From CAYMTR01 sp964393405 (lineage in GTDB: Bacteria; Bacteroidota; Bacteroidia; Bacteroidales; Prolixibacteraceae), in assembly GCA_964393405.1 (NCBI GenBank), contig CAYMTR010000048.1:1-23268 (forward strand): a DNA stretch of 23,268 bases, read 5' to 3'. The position numbers and the translations under genes were made by a program. The notes beneath the pieces were generated by a model that saw only the letters and a program-made list of their open reading frames with translations, searched no databases and was not told the DNA's origin. The first letter of the stretch is position 1. Each line of letters begins with the position of its first letter. Positions 17,194 to 23,268 of this stretch are shown piece after piece.

Positions 17194-17225
17194 ACTTATC
17201 CTTAGCCGGGGCATTTATACCCCGG
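17194..17225 (-). repeat. REP-like hairpin element, copy 2 (inverted)
   Basis: On the minus strand this reads CCGGGGTATAAATGCCCCGG and then CTAAGGATAAGT, the same layout as copy 1 (stem, TAAA loop, AAGGATAA tail). Stem positions 4 and 5 change from T-A pairs to G-C pairs on both sides, and position 7 becomes a G-T pair, so pairing is kept while sequence differs. The two copies face each other, 55 bases apart. Confidence 0.7.
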
Positions 17226-17241
17226 AACAATTGTGGTGAGC

Positions 17242-17277
17242 AAAAAAAAACCTCCGGTTCTGGAAAAACCGAAGGTT
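17242..17277 (-). terminator. Minus-strand intrinsic terminator
   Basis: On the minus strand, arms AACCTTCGGTT and AACCGGAGGTT (one mismatch) form a stem around a 7-base loop and run into eight or nine T. There is no gene on the minus strand upstream of it; the next gene is the plus-strand LytTR gene. It implies a leftward transcript that starts between about 17280 and 17560. Confidence 0.65.
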
Positions 17278-17404
17278 ACTGGAAATTTTGAATTGGTTAT
17301 GGAAATCTCTAATTCAAATTATACTTAATCCATATTTAAATATTTAACCCAAAAAGAAGGACTAAGTCTAAATTTCTCTCAAATGAAATCCTTTTCAATT
17401 AGAT

Positions 17405-17486
17405 TTGAAAATTTATGTAGTAAAGACGGGCATTCCGGGGTGAATGACAAAAGCTGTGGGGTGAAATTTTAAATTATGGGGTAAAA
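17405..17486 (+). promoter_or_regulatory. Direct-repeat box array B upstream of the LytTR gene
   Basis: Three boxes GGGGTGAAT (17437), GGGGTGAAA (17458) and GGGGTAAAA (17478) in one orientation, spaced 21 and 20 bp. LytTR-type regulators such as AgrA and ComE are known to bind 9-bp direct repeats about two helical turns apart. The array ends about 70 bases before the start codon of a LytTR gene, so autoregulation is the simplest reading. The segment is also the second copy of the long direct repeat that begins at 16897. Confidence 0.6.
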
Positions 17487-17557
17487 TATTTATAAAAATT
17501 TACTTTCCCGATTTTGATGAATTAATTGTTTACTTTTACTTTTTTAAAAATCATGCA

Positions 17558-18397
17558 ATGAATCTCAGACAATCTGTACCTGATTATTTGACCAACAGAA
17601 AAAACAATATCATACAGATAGTTTTTACTGCTGTTTTTGCATTCGTTTTTATAATTGCATACCGTCCATTTGGATACGAAAACTGGTATGGCAACATCGG
17701 AGACCTTGAACTATACGCAGGAACCGTTGTGGTTGTGGTACTTGGAATGGTTACTATTATTCTTACCCGAATTCTGATGTTCTTTTTCAACAAAACCCAT
17801 GAAATTACTTTTGCTGTATACATTTGGATGATAATTGTTGAGGTCATCTTATTAGGAGCATTTTACACTGCACTTGAAAAAATAATTCTTGGCGATAAAC
17901 GGTCTGCCATAAGCCTAATGGCCAATGCCATACAAAACACTGCACTCATTATTCTGATACCTTATACGCTAAGCATCTTGTTTTTTGCATGGAGCGATAT
18001 TAAAAAGAAGTTTGAACAGGTTGTACATCAATTTCGCGACCCGTCTCAAGAGTTCATCCCTTTTAAGGATGAAAACGGGGTGCTAAGGCTTTCATTAAAA
18101 AGCAACAACATATTATTCCTCGAGGCTAACGATAATTATGTGGATATTCATTTCACAGACAACGATAAGCAGAAAAAACTTCTAATAAGGAATAATTTAA
18201 AAAATCTGGAGAAAAATCTGAAGGACTTCCCTATTTACCGCTGCCATCGTTCATATTCGGTGAACATTAGCAACGTTAAGATGACCCGAAAAATAAAGGG
18301 GGGTTATGAGCTTGTTCTCAACACAATAACAGAAGAATGCATTCCGGTATCTAAAAGCTACGAAAAAAAGATACTTGAACTCATGAATGTAAAATAA
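17558..18397 (+). CDS. Membrane-anchored LytTR-family transcription regulator
   Basis: Protein of 279 residues. Four hydrophobic helices fill the N-terminal half (about 18-39, 50-78, 83-107 and 127-147; for example IIQIVFTAVFAFVFIIAY), followed by a short linker and a LytTR DNA-binding domain at about 168-279. Visible LytTR features are ILFLEANDNYVDIHF, the LLIRNNLKNLEKNL helix, FPIYRCHRSYSVNI, and the closing VSKSYEKKILEL. It has no receiver domain, so activity is probably set by the membrane part or by protein level rather than phosphorylation. The gene leads a plus-strand group: mnmD begins 14 bases after its stop. The box array just upstream fits LytTR binding sites. Targets other than itself are unknown. 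Confidence 0.9.
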   Translation: MNLRQSVPDYLTNRKNNIIQIVFTAVFAFVFIIAYRPFGYENWYGNIGDLELYAGTVVVVVLGMVTIILTRILMFFFNKTHEITFAVYIWMIIVEVILLGAFYTALEKIILGDKRSAISLMANAIQNTALIILIPYTLSILFFAWSDIKKKFEQVVHQFRDPSQEFIPFKDENGVLRLSLKSNNILFLEANDNYVDIHFTDNDKQKKLLIRNNLKNLEKNLKDFPIYRCHRSYSVNISNVKMTRKIKGGYELVLNTITEECIPVSKSYEKKILELMNVK

Positions 18398-18411
18398 TCG
18401 TTTGTTTGAAG

Positions 18412-19077
18412 ATGGAACGGAAGATTATTATCACCGAAGACGGCTCACACTCATTATATATACCTGAAATGGACGAAAACTATCATTCCGTTCATGGAGC
18501 TATTCAAGAGTCGGTACATGTTTTCATTAAAGCAGGTCTCAGAAATTGTGATAAAGAAAATATCAATATACTCGAAATAGGATTTGGCACTGGGCTCAAT
18601 GCTCTTTTGACTCTTCAGGAAGCAATTGGTTCAGAGAAAAAGATACACTACACCGGAATTGAGAAATATCCTCTTGAAAAAAAGGAATACGAAATGTTGA
18701 ATTATAGCGAAATTCTTGGTGGAGAGATGACCCAATATTTCTTAAAGATGCATGAAAGTGATTGGGATGTTGATATAGATATTTCTAACAACTTCGCTTT
18801 AAGGAAGATAAAAACAGACCTCACGACATATAATTTTGAAAAAGAAGCATGTTTTGACTTGGTTTATTTCGATGCATTTGCTCCAAACAAGCAGCCGGGG
18901 ATGTGGAATACCGATATATACAGCAAGATATTTGAAACATGCACCCAGGGAGCAATATTTGTAACTTATTGTGCTAAAGGAATAGTAAGGAGAGAATTGC
19001 AATCTGTGGGGTTTAAGGTAGAGCGGATGGAAGGTCCTCCGGGCAAATTTGAGATGATACGGGCAATAAAGCCATGA
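18412..19077 (+). CDS. mnmD: tRNA 5-methylaminomethyl-2-thiouridine methyltransferase (MnmD)
   Basis: SAM-dependent methyltransferase of 221 residues for the last step of mnm5(s2)U34 synthesis on wobble uridine of tRNA: it methylates the nm5U made by the MnmE/MnmG pathway. The SAM motif ILEIGFGTGLNALL lies at about residues 53-66. The family signature YFDAFAPNKQPGMW, with Asp154, follows the core strand. The length fits the stand-alone MnmD form, without the FAD-dependent oxidase domain found in fused MnmC. An in-frame TTG six bases upstream (18406) would add two residues; I use the ATG at 18412. The 14-base gap after the LytTR gene suggests cotranscription. The coupling of a tRNA-modification gene to a LytTR regulator has no obvious functional reason. 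Confidence 0.9.
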   Translation: MERKIIITEDGSHSLYIPEMDENYHSVHGAIQESVHVFIKAGLRNCDKENINILEIGFGTGLNALLTLQEAIGSEKKIHYTGIEKYPLEKKEYEMLNYSEILGGEMTQYFLKMHESDWDVDIDISNNFALRKIKTDLTTYNFEKEACFDLVYFDAFAPNKQPGMWNTDIYSKIFETCTQGAIFVTYCAKGIVRRELQSVGFKVERMEGPPGKFEMIRAIKP

Positions 19078-19132
19078 AAATGTTTTATGTTGATCTTTTT
19101 TAATTATTTTCGCAGGGTTAAAAAAAAAATTT

Positions 19133-19735
19133 ATGCCATTCAAAGACAAGAAGGAAAGATTCAGTTACGCGATAGGGTTAAGTCTGGCCAGCAATCTGTT
19201 ACAGTCTCAGATTAAAAAAGTTGATTACGATTCAATGTTTTCTGCCATCAGGGACGTGATGGATGGAAATGAGTTGAAAATATCGACTTCGGAATCAAAT
19301 ATTATAATTGAAGAATATTTCAGCGAGCACCAAGCGCTTCAGGGGGAACAAAACCAGATAATCGGTGAGGAATTCCTGAAAAATAACAGTGCTGAAGAAG
19401 GTGTGGTAGTGCTAAAGAGCGGTTTGCAGTATAAAGTTCTGACAGAGGGCAAAGGAGCAAAACCAAAAATTACAGACAAAGTAAAATGCCATTACCATGG
19501 AACATTGATTGATGGAGTAGTGTTTGACAGTTCGGTTAAACGGGGTCAGCCGGCAGTATTTCCTGTCAACGGTGTGATAAAGGGATGGATAGAAGCATTG
19601 AAGATGATGAACACAGGTTCGAAGTGGCGTTTGTTTATTCCACCGCACCTTGCTTATGGCGACCATGGTACAGGAGCAGTGATAGGACCGAAATCGACAT
19701 TGATATTTGATGTTGAATTAATAGAAATAATGTAA
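19133..19735 (+). CDS. FKBP-type peptidyl-prolyl isomerase, cytosolic
   Basis: Prolyl cis-trans isomerase of 200 residues with a Mip/FklB layout. A helical dimerisation domain (about 5-90, YAIGLSLASNLLQSQI) is followed by an FKBP domain (about 100-200) with VKCHYHGTLIDGVVFDSS, FPVNGVIKGWIEAL, FIPPHLAYG and the closing LIFDVELIEI. The active-site aromatic and acidic positions (YHG, FDSS, VIKGW, YG) are all present. There is no signal peptide, unlike the paralogue that follows 26 bases later, so the pair probably serves the cytoplasm and the cell envelope respectively. The 55-base gap before this gene, with its A-rich run of ten A before the ATG, could hold a minor promoter, but I cannot point to a good one. 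Confidence 0.9.
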   Translation: MPFKDKKERFSYAIGLSLASNLLQSQIKKVDYDSMFSAIRDVMDGNELKISTSESNIIIEEYFSEHQALQGEQNQIIGEEFLKNNSAEEGVVVLKSGLQYKVLTEGKGAKPKITDKVKCHYHGTLIDGVVFDSSVKRGQPAVFPVNGVIKGWIEALKMMNTGSKWRLFIPPHLAYGDHGTGAVIGPKSTLIFDVELIEIM

Positions 19736-19761
19736 TAATAAAGATTATAAATTTTAATAAA

Positions 19762-20475
19762 ATGAAGAATAAGAATTTAATTATCACTTTAGTAGCAATA
19801 TTTGCACTCGGACTTTCAGCCTGCAACGGTGGATCTGTTTCAGGACAAGACGTAAAAATTGAAAATCAGACTGACTCAGTGTCTTACGCTTTAGGACATT
19901 CAGTAGGAACAAACCTTAAAGGACAGTTTCCTGATGTTGACCCACAGATTATAGCACAGGCACTTGCTGAAGCTTTTGAAGGAAAAGAAAACAAAATCTT
20001 TGAAAATGCACAGGCAGCTGATAATTATATCAGGACATATATGCGTGTAGCTTCAGAAAAGAAAGCTAATGAAAACCAGGCCAAGGGAGTTGCTTTCCTT
20101 GCTGAAAATGCAAAGAAATCGGGTGTAATGACTACAGCCAGCGGACTTCAGTATGAAGTTATTAAAGAAGGAGCCGGTGAAAAACCAGTAGCTGAAAGCA
20201 TGGTGAAAGTACACTATCACGGAACAACAATTGAAGGTGAAGTATTCGACAGTTCAGTTGACCGCGGCGAACCTGCACAGTTCCCATTAAACGGAGTTAT
20301 CAAAGGATGGACAGAAGGATTGCAGCTTATGACTGTAGGATCAAAATATAAATTCTACATCCCTTCAGAACTTGCATACGGTCCAAGAGGCGCAGGAGCA
20401 AAAATTGGTCCTAACTCAGCTTTAGTGTTTGAAGTAGAATTACTTGAGATTGTTAAACAAGAACCTGCAAAATAA
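19762..20475 (+). CDS. FKBP-type peptidyl-prolyl isomerase, lipoprotein
   Basis: FKBP of 237 residues, exported as a lipoprotein: the signal ends in LGLSAC with the lipidated Cys at 21. The N-terminal dimerisation domain (about 38-130, SYALGHSVGTNLKGQF) and the FKBP domain (about 150-232) with HYHGTTIEGEVFDSS, FPLNGVIKGWTEG, YIPSELAYG and LVFEVELLEI match the preceding gene closely. The two genes are therefore a tandem duplication with different destinations. The likely role is folding of periplasmic or outer-membrane proteins (FkpA/Mip-like). The next gene starts 3 bases after its stop, so translation may be coupled. Confidence 0.92.
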   Translation: MKNKNLIITLVAIFALGLSACNGGSVSGQDVKIENQTDSVSYALGHSVGTNLKGQFPDVDPQIIAQALAEAFEGKENKIFENAQAADNYIRTYMRVASEKKANENQAKGVAFLAENAKKSGVMTTASGLQYEVIKEGAGEKPVAESMVKVHYHGTTIEGEVFDSSVDRGEPAQFPLNGVIKGWTEGLQLMTVGSKYKFYIPSELAYGPRGAGAKIGPNSALVFEVELLEIVKQEPAK

Positions 20476-20477
20476 TA

Positions 20478-20849
20478 ATGGCAGTAGAAGTAAAAGGTAC
20501 GTTATCAGATATTTTGCCACTCCAGAAGGGGGTAAGTAAAGCAGGCAAAGATTGGGAGAAGCTTGAGTTTGTGATAGAAACAGACGATCAGTTTCCCAAG
20601 AAAATATGTTTTACACTTTTTGGAGATAAGGTTTCACTTCTTAACGGGATAAAAAAAGGCGATGAGGTTGAAGTATCTTTCAATGTTGAATCGCGTGAAT
20701 TTAATGGTAAATGGTATCACACCATAAATGCATGGAAGGTCATTGCTGTAAAAGCACAGCAGGCCCCGCAGGACGAATATCCGTTCGACATGCCACCACC
20801 ACCTGATAATGAAGGATATGAACCACCAATGGACGATTTACCTTTTTAA
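20478..20849 (+). CDS. DUF3127 domain protein
   Basis: Small protein of 123 residues typical of Bacteroidota. It begins MAVEVKGTLSDILPLQ, then KAGKDWEKLEFVIETDDQFPKKICFTLFGDKV and GDEVEVSFNVESREFNGKWYHTINAWKV, a five-strand pattern resembling an OB-fold like that of single-stranded DNA-binding proteins. The C-terminal tail is Pro/acidic rich and ends in PPMDDLPF, which resembles the acidic DDxPF tip of SSB proteins. A DNA- or RNA-related role is thus possible but unproven. It is the last gene of the LytTR-to-DUF3127 group, with a strong terminator 5 bases after the stop. Confidence 0.8.
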   Translation: MAVEVKGTLSDILPLQKGVSKAGKDWEKLEFVIETDDQFPKKICFTLFGDKVSLLNGIKKGDEVEVSFNVESREFNGKWYHTINAWKVIAVKAQQAPQDEYPFDMPPPPDNEGYEPPMDDLPF

Positions 20850-20853
20850 ATAT

Positions 20854-20893
20854 AAAACAATGGGATGCGAAAATACGCATCCCATTGTTTTTT
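20854..20893 (+). terminator. Strong intrinsic terminator after the DUF3127 gene
   Basis: Perfect 16-bp stem (arms 20854-20869 and 20876-20891) with a 6-base loop, core AACAATGGGATGCG, followed by a T run. It closes the LytTR/mnmD/FKBP group. Confidence 0.92.
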
Positions 20894-20913
20894 AAATGAT
20901 TTTTATATTTTTG
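20885..20913 (+). promoter_or_regulatory. Promoter of efp (TTG-N18-TATTTTTG)
   Basis: A -33 TTG at 20885-20887 and a -7 TATTTTTG at 20906-20913, separated by 18 bases, fit the Bacteroidota consensus TTG-N19-TAnnTTTG. The -33 element lies inside the descending arm of the preceding terminator. Transcription would start near 20918-20920, giving a leader of about 20 bases. Confidence 0.6.
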
Positions 20914-20940
20914 CAAAGTTTTTACTAAAATTAATTCTTT

Positions 20941-21510
20941 ATGGCAACTACTGCAGATATAAAAAATGGGATGTGCATAGAATATAATGATCAGTTATTT
21001 TCGATAGTATCATTTCAGCATGTTAAACCAGGCAAGGGACCGGCATTTGTCCGCACAAAACTAAAAAACATTAAGACAGGTAAAGTTATCGACAATACAT
21101 TCAATTCGGGCGTGAAGATAAACGTTGTACGCATTGAAAGAAGAGCATACCAGTATCTATATAAAGATGAAATGGGGTATAACTTTATGCATCAAGAAAC
21201 TTTCGAGCAGATATCTATTCTTCCTGAAATGTTGGACAATGCAGGATTGCTTAAAGAAGGCAATGTTGTTGAAATCAACTTTCATGCAGAAACAGAAACA
21301 CCATTGACAGTTGAGATGCCTCCGTTTGTAGAGCTTGAAATTGTATATACCGAGCCGGGAGAAAAAGGCAATACAGCAACATCGACTGCACAAAAACCTG
21401 CTACATTGGAAACAGGGGCTGAAATAATGGTTCCTATTTTTATCAACACGGGAGATATCGTCAAGGTAGACACTCGTGACAACTCTTATTCAGAAAGAGT
21501 AAAACGATAA
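20941..21510 (+). CDS. efp: Translation elongation factor P
   Basis: EF-P, 189 residues, enters the ribosomal E site and relieves stalling at polyproline stretches. The KOW-like N-terminal domain carries the conserved loop VKPGKGPAFVRTKLKN with Lys32 at the tip, the residue that is post-translationally modified in many bacteria. The two OB domains follow (EQISILPEMLDNAGLL; LEIVYTEPGEKGNTA; TLETGAEIMVPIFINTGD; VDTRDNSYSERVKR). The length and both signature ends are standard. No modification enzyme gene (epmA/epmB or earP type) is near. It has its own promoter and is 48 bases upstream of the TetR-family gene, with no terminator between them. Confidence 0.97.
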   Translation: MATTADIKNGMCIEYNDQLFSIVSFQHVKPGKGPAFVRTKLKNIKTGKVIDNTFNSGVKINVVRIERRAYQYLYKDEMGYNFMHQETFEQISILPEMLDNAGLLKEGNVVEINFHAETETPLTVEMPPFVELEIVYTEPGEKGNTATSTAQKPATLETGAEIMVPIFINTGDIVKVDTRDNSYSERVKR

Positions 21511-21558
21511 AAAAATTTATTAAATTAGCCATTAATTTAAACTTATAACCTATAACCA

Positions 21559-22164
21559 ATGGGAGCACTCGAAAACGGGGCCAATAAAAAAGACCTGAAC
21601 AGGGAGACTATTCTTCAGATTGCGCAGGAAATTTTCAGCAAATTCGGCTATAAGAAAACTACTCTGGATGACATTGCCAATGCAGTAAGAAAAGGGAAAA
21701 GCTCACTGTATTACTACTTCAGCAGCAAGGAAGATCTTTTTCAGGCTGTGATAGCAAAAGAAGTAGATGTATTAAAGGCAGCTCTTGAGAAAGTGGTTTT
21801 CCGCTCCATGGATCCTGAAGAAAAGCTCAGGGAATACATATTGACAAAGCTCACTACATTCCGCGAACTTGCAAATTTATACAATGCCCTTGAGAACGAT
21901 GTAATAGCAATAGGGTTCATTGATGAGATAAAGGTAAAGAATGAGAAAGAGGAGATAAGGATGATCAAGAGGATACTGATAGAAGGAGTTCGCCGCGATA
22001 AATTTCACATCGACGACCTTAATCTGACAGCAATTGCAATAACAACAGCAGTTAAGGGACTTGAGATGCCATTATCGGCCGGGAACCGCGGTACTGTTGA
22101 TCTTGAAACCTCGGTCGACAATATTGTGAGGATACTCTGTTACGGAATAATGAGAAGAGATTAA
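21559..22164 (+). CDS. TetR-family transcription regulator
   Basis: Regulator of 201 residues. The N-terminal helix-turn-helix at about 15-62 is clear: ILQIAQEIFSKFGYKKTTLDDIA, then KGKSSLYYYFSSKEDLFQAVI. The remaining 140 residues form the variable helical ligand and dimerisation domain. Nothing in that half identifies a ligand. TetR regulators usually control an adjacent gene; here the upstream neighbour is efp and the downstream gene is behind a terminator, so the target is not evident. It could be cotranscribed with efp (48-base gap). Confidence 0.9.
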   Translation: MGALENGANKKDLNRETILQIAQEIFSKFGYKKTTLDDIANAVRKGKSSLYYYFSSKEDLFQAVIAKEVDVLKAALEKVVFRSMDPEEKLREYILTKLTTFRELANLYNALENDVIAIGFIDEIKVKNEKEEIRMIKRILIEGVRRDKFHIDDLNLTAIAITTAVKGLEMPLSAGNRGTVDLETSVDNIVRILCYGIMRRD

Positions 22165-22193
22165 TCAATCAAGTATTATATACTTCAAAATAT

Positions 22194-22226
22194 AGGTGGT
22201 TCCTTAGGGGATCACCTTTTTTTTTA
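22194..22226 (+). terminator. Intrinsic terminator after the TetR gene
   Basis: Ten-pair stem AGGTGGTTCC / GGGATCACCT (with G-U pairs) around TTAG, followed by nine or more T. It closes the efp-tetR unit. Confidence 0.85.
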
Positions 22227-22292
22227 ATCGTAATGCATTGAAATCTTAAACGATAGTTAATTGCGGGGACTTATCTTGCAGAAAAAAAGAAT

Positions 22293-22514
22293 ATGCACAC
22301 AGTATTTTTAAAAGTCAGGGAAGATTCTTACGAAAAGCTGATAAGAATAATCAGTGCGTTTGAAGATAAAGAGATAGAGATAGGTGATGAAATGCGCGAT
22401 GAGACAGCTATTAAGCAAGATTTTGAAGAATCGTTGAAGCTACATGCAAAGTATATTGAGATTGGCGAAATGGAAAGACGGTTGCAGAACATAATAATGC
22501 GAGGCGATTTCTGA
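22293..22514 (+). CDS. Small antitoxin-like protein, no toxin partner
   Basis: Protein of 73 residues. It starts MHTVFLKVREDSYEKLIRII, a beta strand plus helix seen in small Bacteroidota antitoxins of the RelB/ParE-partner kind, and ends EIGEMERRLQNIIM, like their amphipathic C-terminal helix. The middle is strongly acidic (FEDKEIEIGDEMRDE). An A-rich ribosome-binding region precedes the ATG. A cognate toxin would normally overlap or follow within a few bases, but the next frame is the large surface protein, so it is either an orphan or something else. Function is inferred from shape only. Confidence 0.5.
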   Translation: MHTVFLKVREDSYEKLIRIISAFEDKEIEIGDEMRDETAIKQDFEESLKLHAKYIEIGEMERRLQNIIMRGDF

Positions 22515-22544
22515 ATAATATTTTCTCGTTTCAAAAAAACTTCC

Positions 22545-22552
22545 TATTTTTG
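22545..22552 (+). promoter_or_regulatory. Candidate -7 element of the SprB-like gene
   Basis: TATTTTTG matches TAnnTTTG exactly, 42 bases before the start codon. No good TTG is seen at the -33 spacing, so support is partial. Confidence 0.4.
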
Positions 22553-22594
22553 AATAGATTAAGCTAAATTTAACTATTGGGGAAGGAACAGGTT

Positions 22595-23268
22595 ATGAGA
22601 AAAATCGATATAAGGAATTTTCTTCAATTTATAATAAAAAGAAAAATTGTACTGCAAGCGTTATTGGTTGTGGTGATGGTTTCTTTCCTGCCGGGAATGG
22701 TGAGTGGGCAGACATTAGAAATAAGTTGTACAAATACAACTTGTTATGATGATGGAAATAATGACGGGTCGATTTTAGTAACTATAACTTCTGCAACTAC
22801 AGGTCATTATAGGTATAGCATAAGTGGACCAGAAAACATCTCATATCCAAATGAAACTGAATATGTTCCAGATTTGAGTTATGAATTTTCTGATCTACCT
22901 CCAGGCGATTATACTATAACAGTGATAGATAACGCACTAACATTTGATTCTGATGTTTGTGGTCTGATAACTATCACTCAACCAACTGAGTTTACTGGCA
23001 TAACTGTTTCAGGCTGGTCTTGTGCTTCTTCACAAGGCCATTTAAGTATAACCATGACTGGTGGAAGTCCTAATTACCAAGTTGAAATAACAGGAACATA
23101 TGGGTTCAGCGGAACAACAAGTAATAACAGTTATTTATTGGATAATGCTAACTTAACCACAGGACCATACACCATAACAGTAACAGACCGTTGTGGAGAC
23201 CCCCAAAGCAGTAATTATACTTTAAATCTGGATAATATAAAACCGGAATGTACAACTCACCCTGAAAA
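22595..23268 (+). CDS. SprB-repeat surface protein, 5' part (cut by window end)
   Basis: The frame is open to the end of the window (224 codons visible). A long signal peptide with hydrophobic core VLQALLVVVMVSFLPG ends near residue 38 (VSG/Q). Two SprB-type repeats follow, of about 85 residues each: the first has CYDDGNNDGSILVTIT, then LPPGDYTITVID; the second has CASSQGHLSITMTGGSPNYQV, then TTGPYTITVTDRCG. This C..GSDGS ... LPxGxYTVTVTD pattern marks SprB-like adhesins of gliding Bacteroidota, which are large and secreted by T9SS. I expect many more repeats and a C-terminal sorting domain beyond the window. The Shine-Dalgarno-like GGGGAAGGA at 22579-22587 supports this start. Confidence 0.85.
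   Translation, partial: MRKIDIRNFLQFIIKRKIVLQALLVVVMVSFLPGMVSGQTLEISCTNTTCYDDGNNDGSILVTITSATTGHYRYSISGPENISYPNETEYVPDLSYEFSDLPPGDYTITVIDNALTFDSDVCGLITITQPTEFTGITVSGWSCASSQGHLSITMTGGSPNYQVEITGTYGFSGTTSNNSYLLDNANLTTGPYTITVTDRCGDPQSSNYTLNLDNIKPECTTHPE

Larger units (their letters stand above)
16840..17557. other. Gene-free 718-base spacer rich in repeats and palindromes
   Basis: No convincing coding sequence on either strand; the one frame on the minus strand (16985-17167) consists mainly of the repeats. The spacer separates the minus-strand block from the plus-strand LytTR operon. Left to right it holds box array A, an 11-bp doublet, a perfect 24-bp inverted repeat, another 11-bp doublet, hairpin copy 1 with a 19-bp tandem triplication, hairpin copy 2 in inverse orientation, a minus-strand terminator, box array B and the promoter region of the LytTR gene. 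Each is listed separately. Confidence 0.8.

Noticed and set aside
18406..18411. TTG start two codons upstream for mnmD
   Set aside because: An ATG at 18412 is available, and the conserved sequence begins right after it; the extra two residues add nothing.

Overview
The window looks like chromosome of an AT-rich member of the Bacteroidota (Bacteroidales/Marinilabiliales-like). Evidence: a hybrid two-component system of the polysaccharide-utilisation type, a GH5 enzyme ending in a type IX secretion (T9SS) sorting domain, Bacteroidota-style promoters (TAnnTTTG), a tmRNA with a tag ending in ALAA, a DUF3127 gene, and the start of a SprB-repeat surface protein. No SusC/SusD pair is visible, so the left part may be the edge of a larger polysaccharide locus.

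Left block (about 67-14700, all minus strand): a hemicellulose-degradation neighbourhood. It encodes a double esterase (CE1 / CBM48-like / CE1), a GH51-GH43 fusion enzyme, a 1310-residue hybrid sensor/regulator with Reg_prop, Y_Y_Y, kinase, receiver and AraC parts, a 7-TM PAS histidine kinase, a parallel beta-helix lipoprotein and a secreted GH5 endoglucanase-like enzyme. Esterases plus arabinofuranosidase, GH43 and GH5 fit feruloylated arabinoxylan or a similar hemicellulose. The hybrid regulator is the obvious local controller.

Middle (about 14880-17560): a 48-residue remnant of a HipB/Y4mF-type antitoxin that still has two matching operator palindromes, the tmRNA gene ssrA with its own terminator, and an uncharacterised alpha/beta-hydrolase, all on the minus strand. 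A 718-base gene-free stretch follows. It is not ordinary spacer: it holds two 70% identical copies, exactly 508 bp apart, of a segment with three GGGGTRAAW boxes at 21- and 20-bp spacing; two inverted copies of a hairpin family whose stems differ by compensatory changes; a perfect 24-bp inverted repeat; three short tandem repeats; and a minus-strand terminator.

Right block (17558-23268, plus strand): a membrane-anchored LytTR regulator, mnmD (tRNA wobble-uridine methyltransferase), two tandem FKBP prolyl isomerases (one cytosolic, one lipoprotein) and a DUF3127 gene. These are closely spaced and end in a strong terminator. Then come efp (elongation factor P), a TetR regulator, a small antitoxin-like protein and the start of a large SprB-repeat adhesin cut by the window edge.

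The most distinctive signals are non-coding: the GGGGTRAAW box arrays in front of a LytTR gene (likely autoregulation) and the covarying inverted hairpin pair (a REP/BIME-like element). All calls come from reading the sequence; no database search was run.
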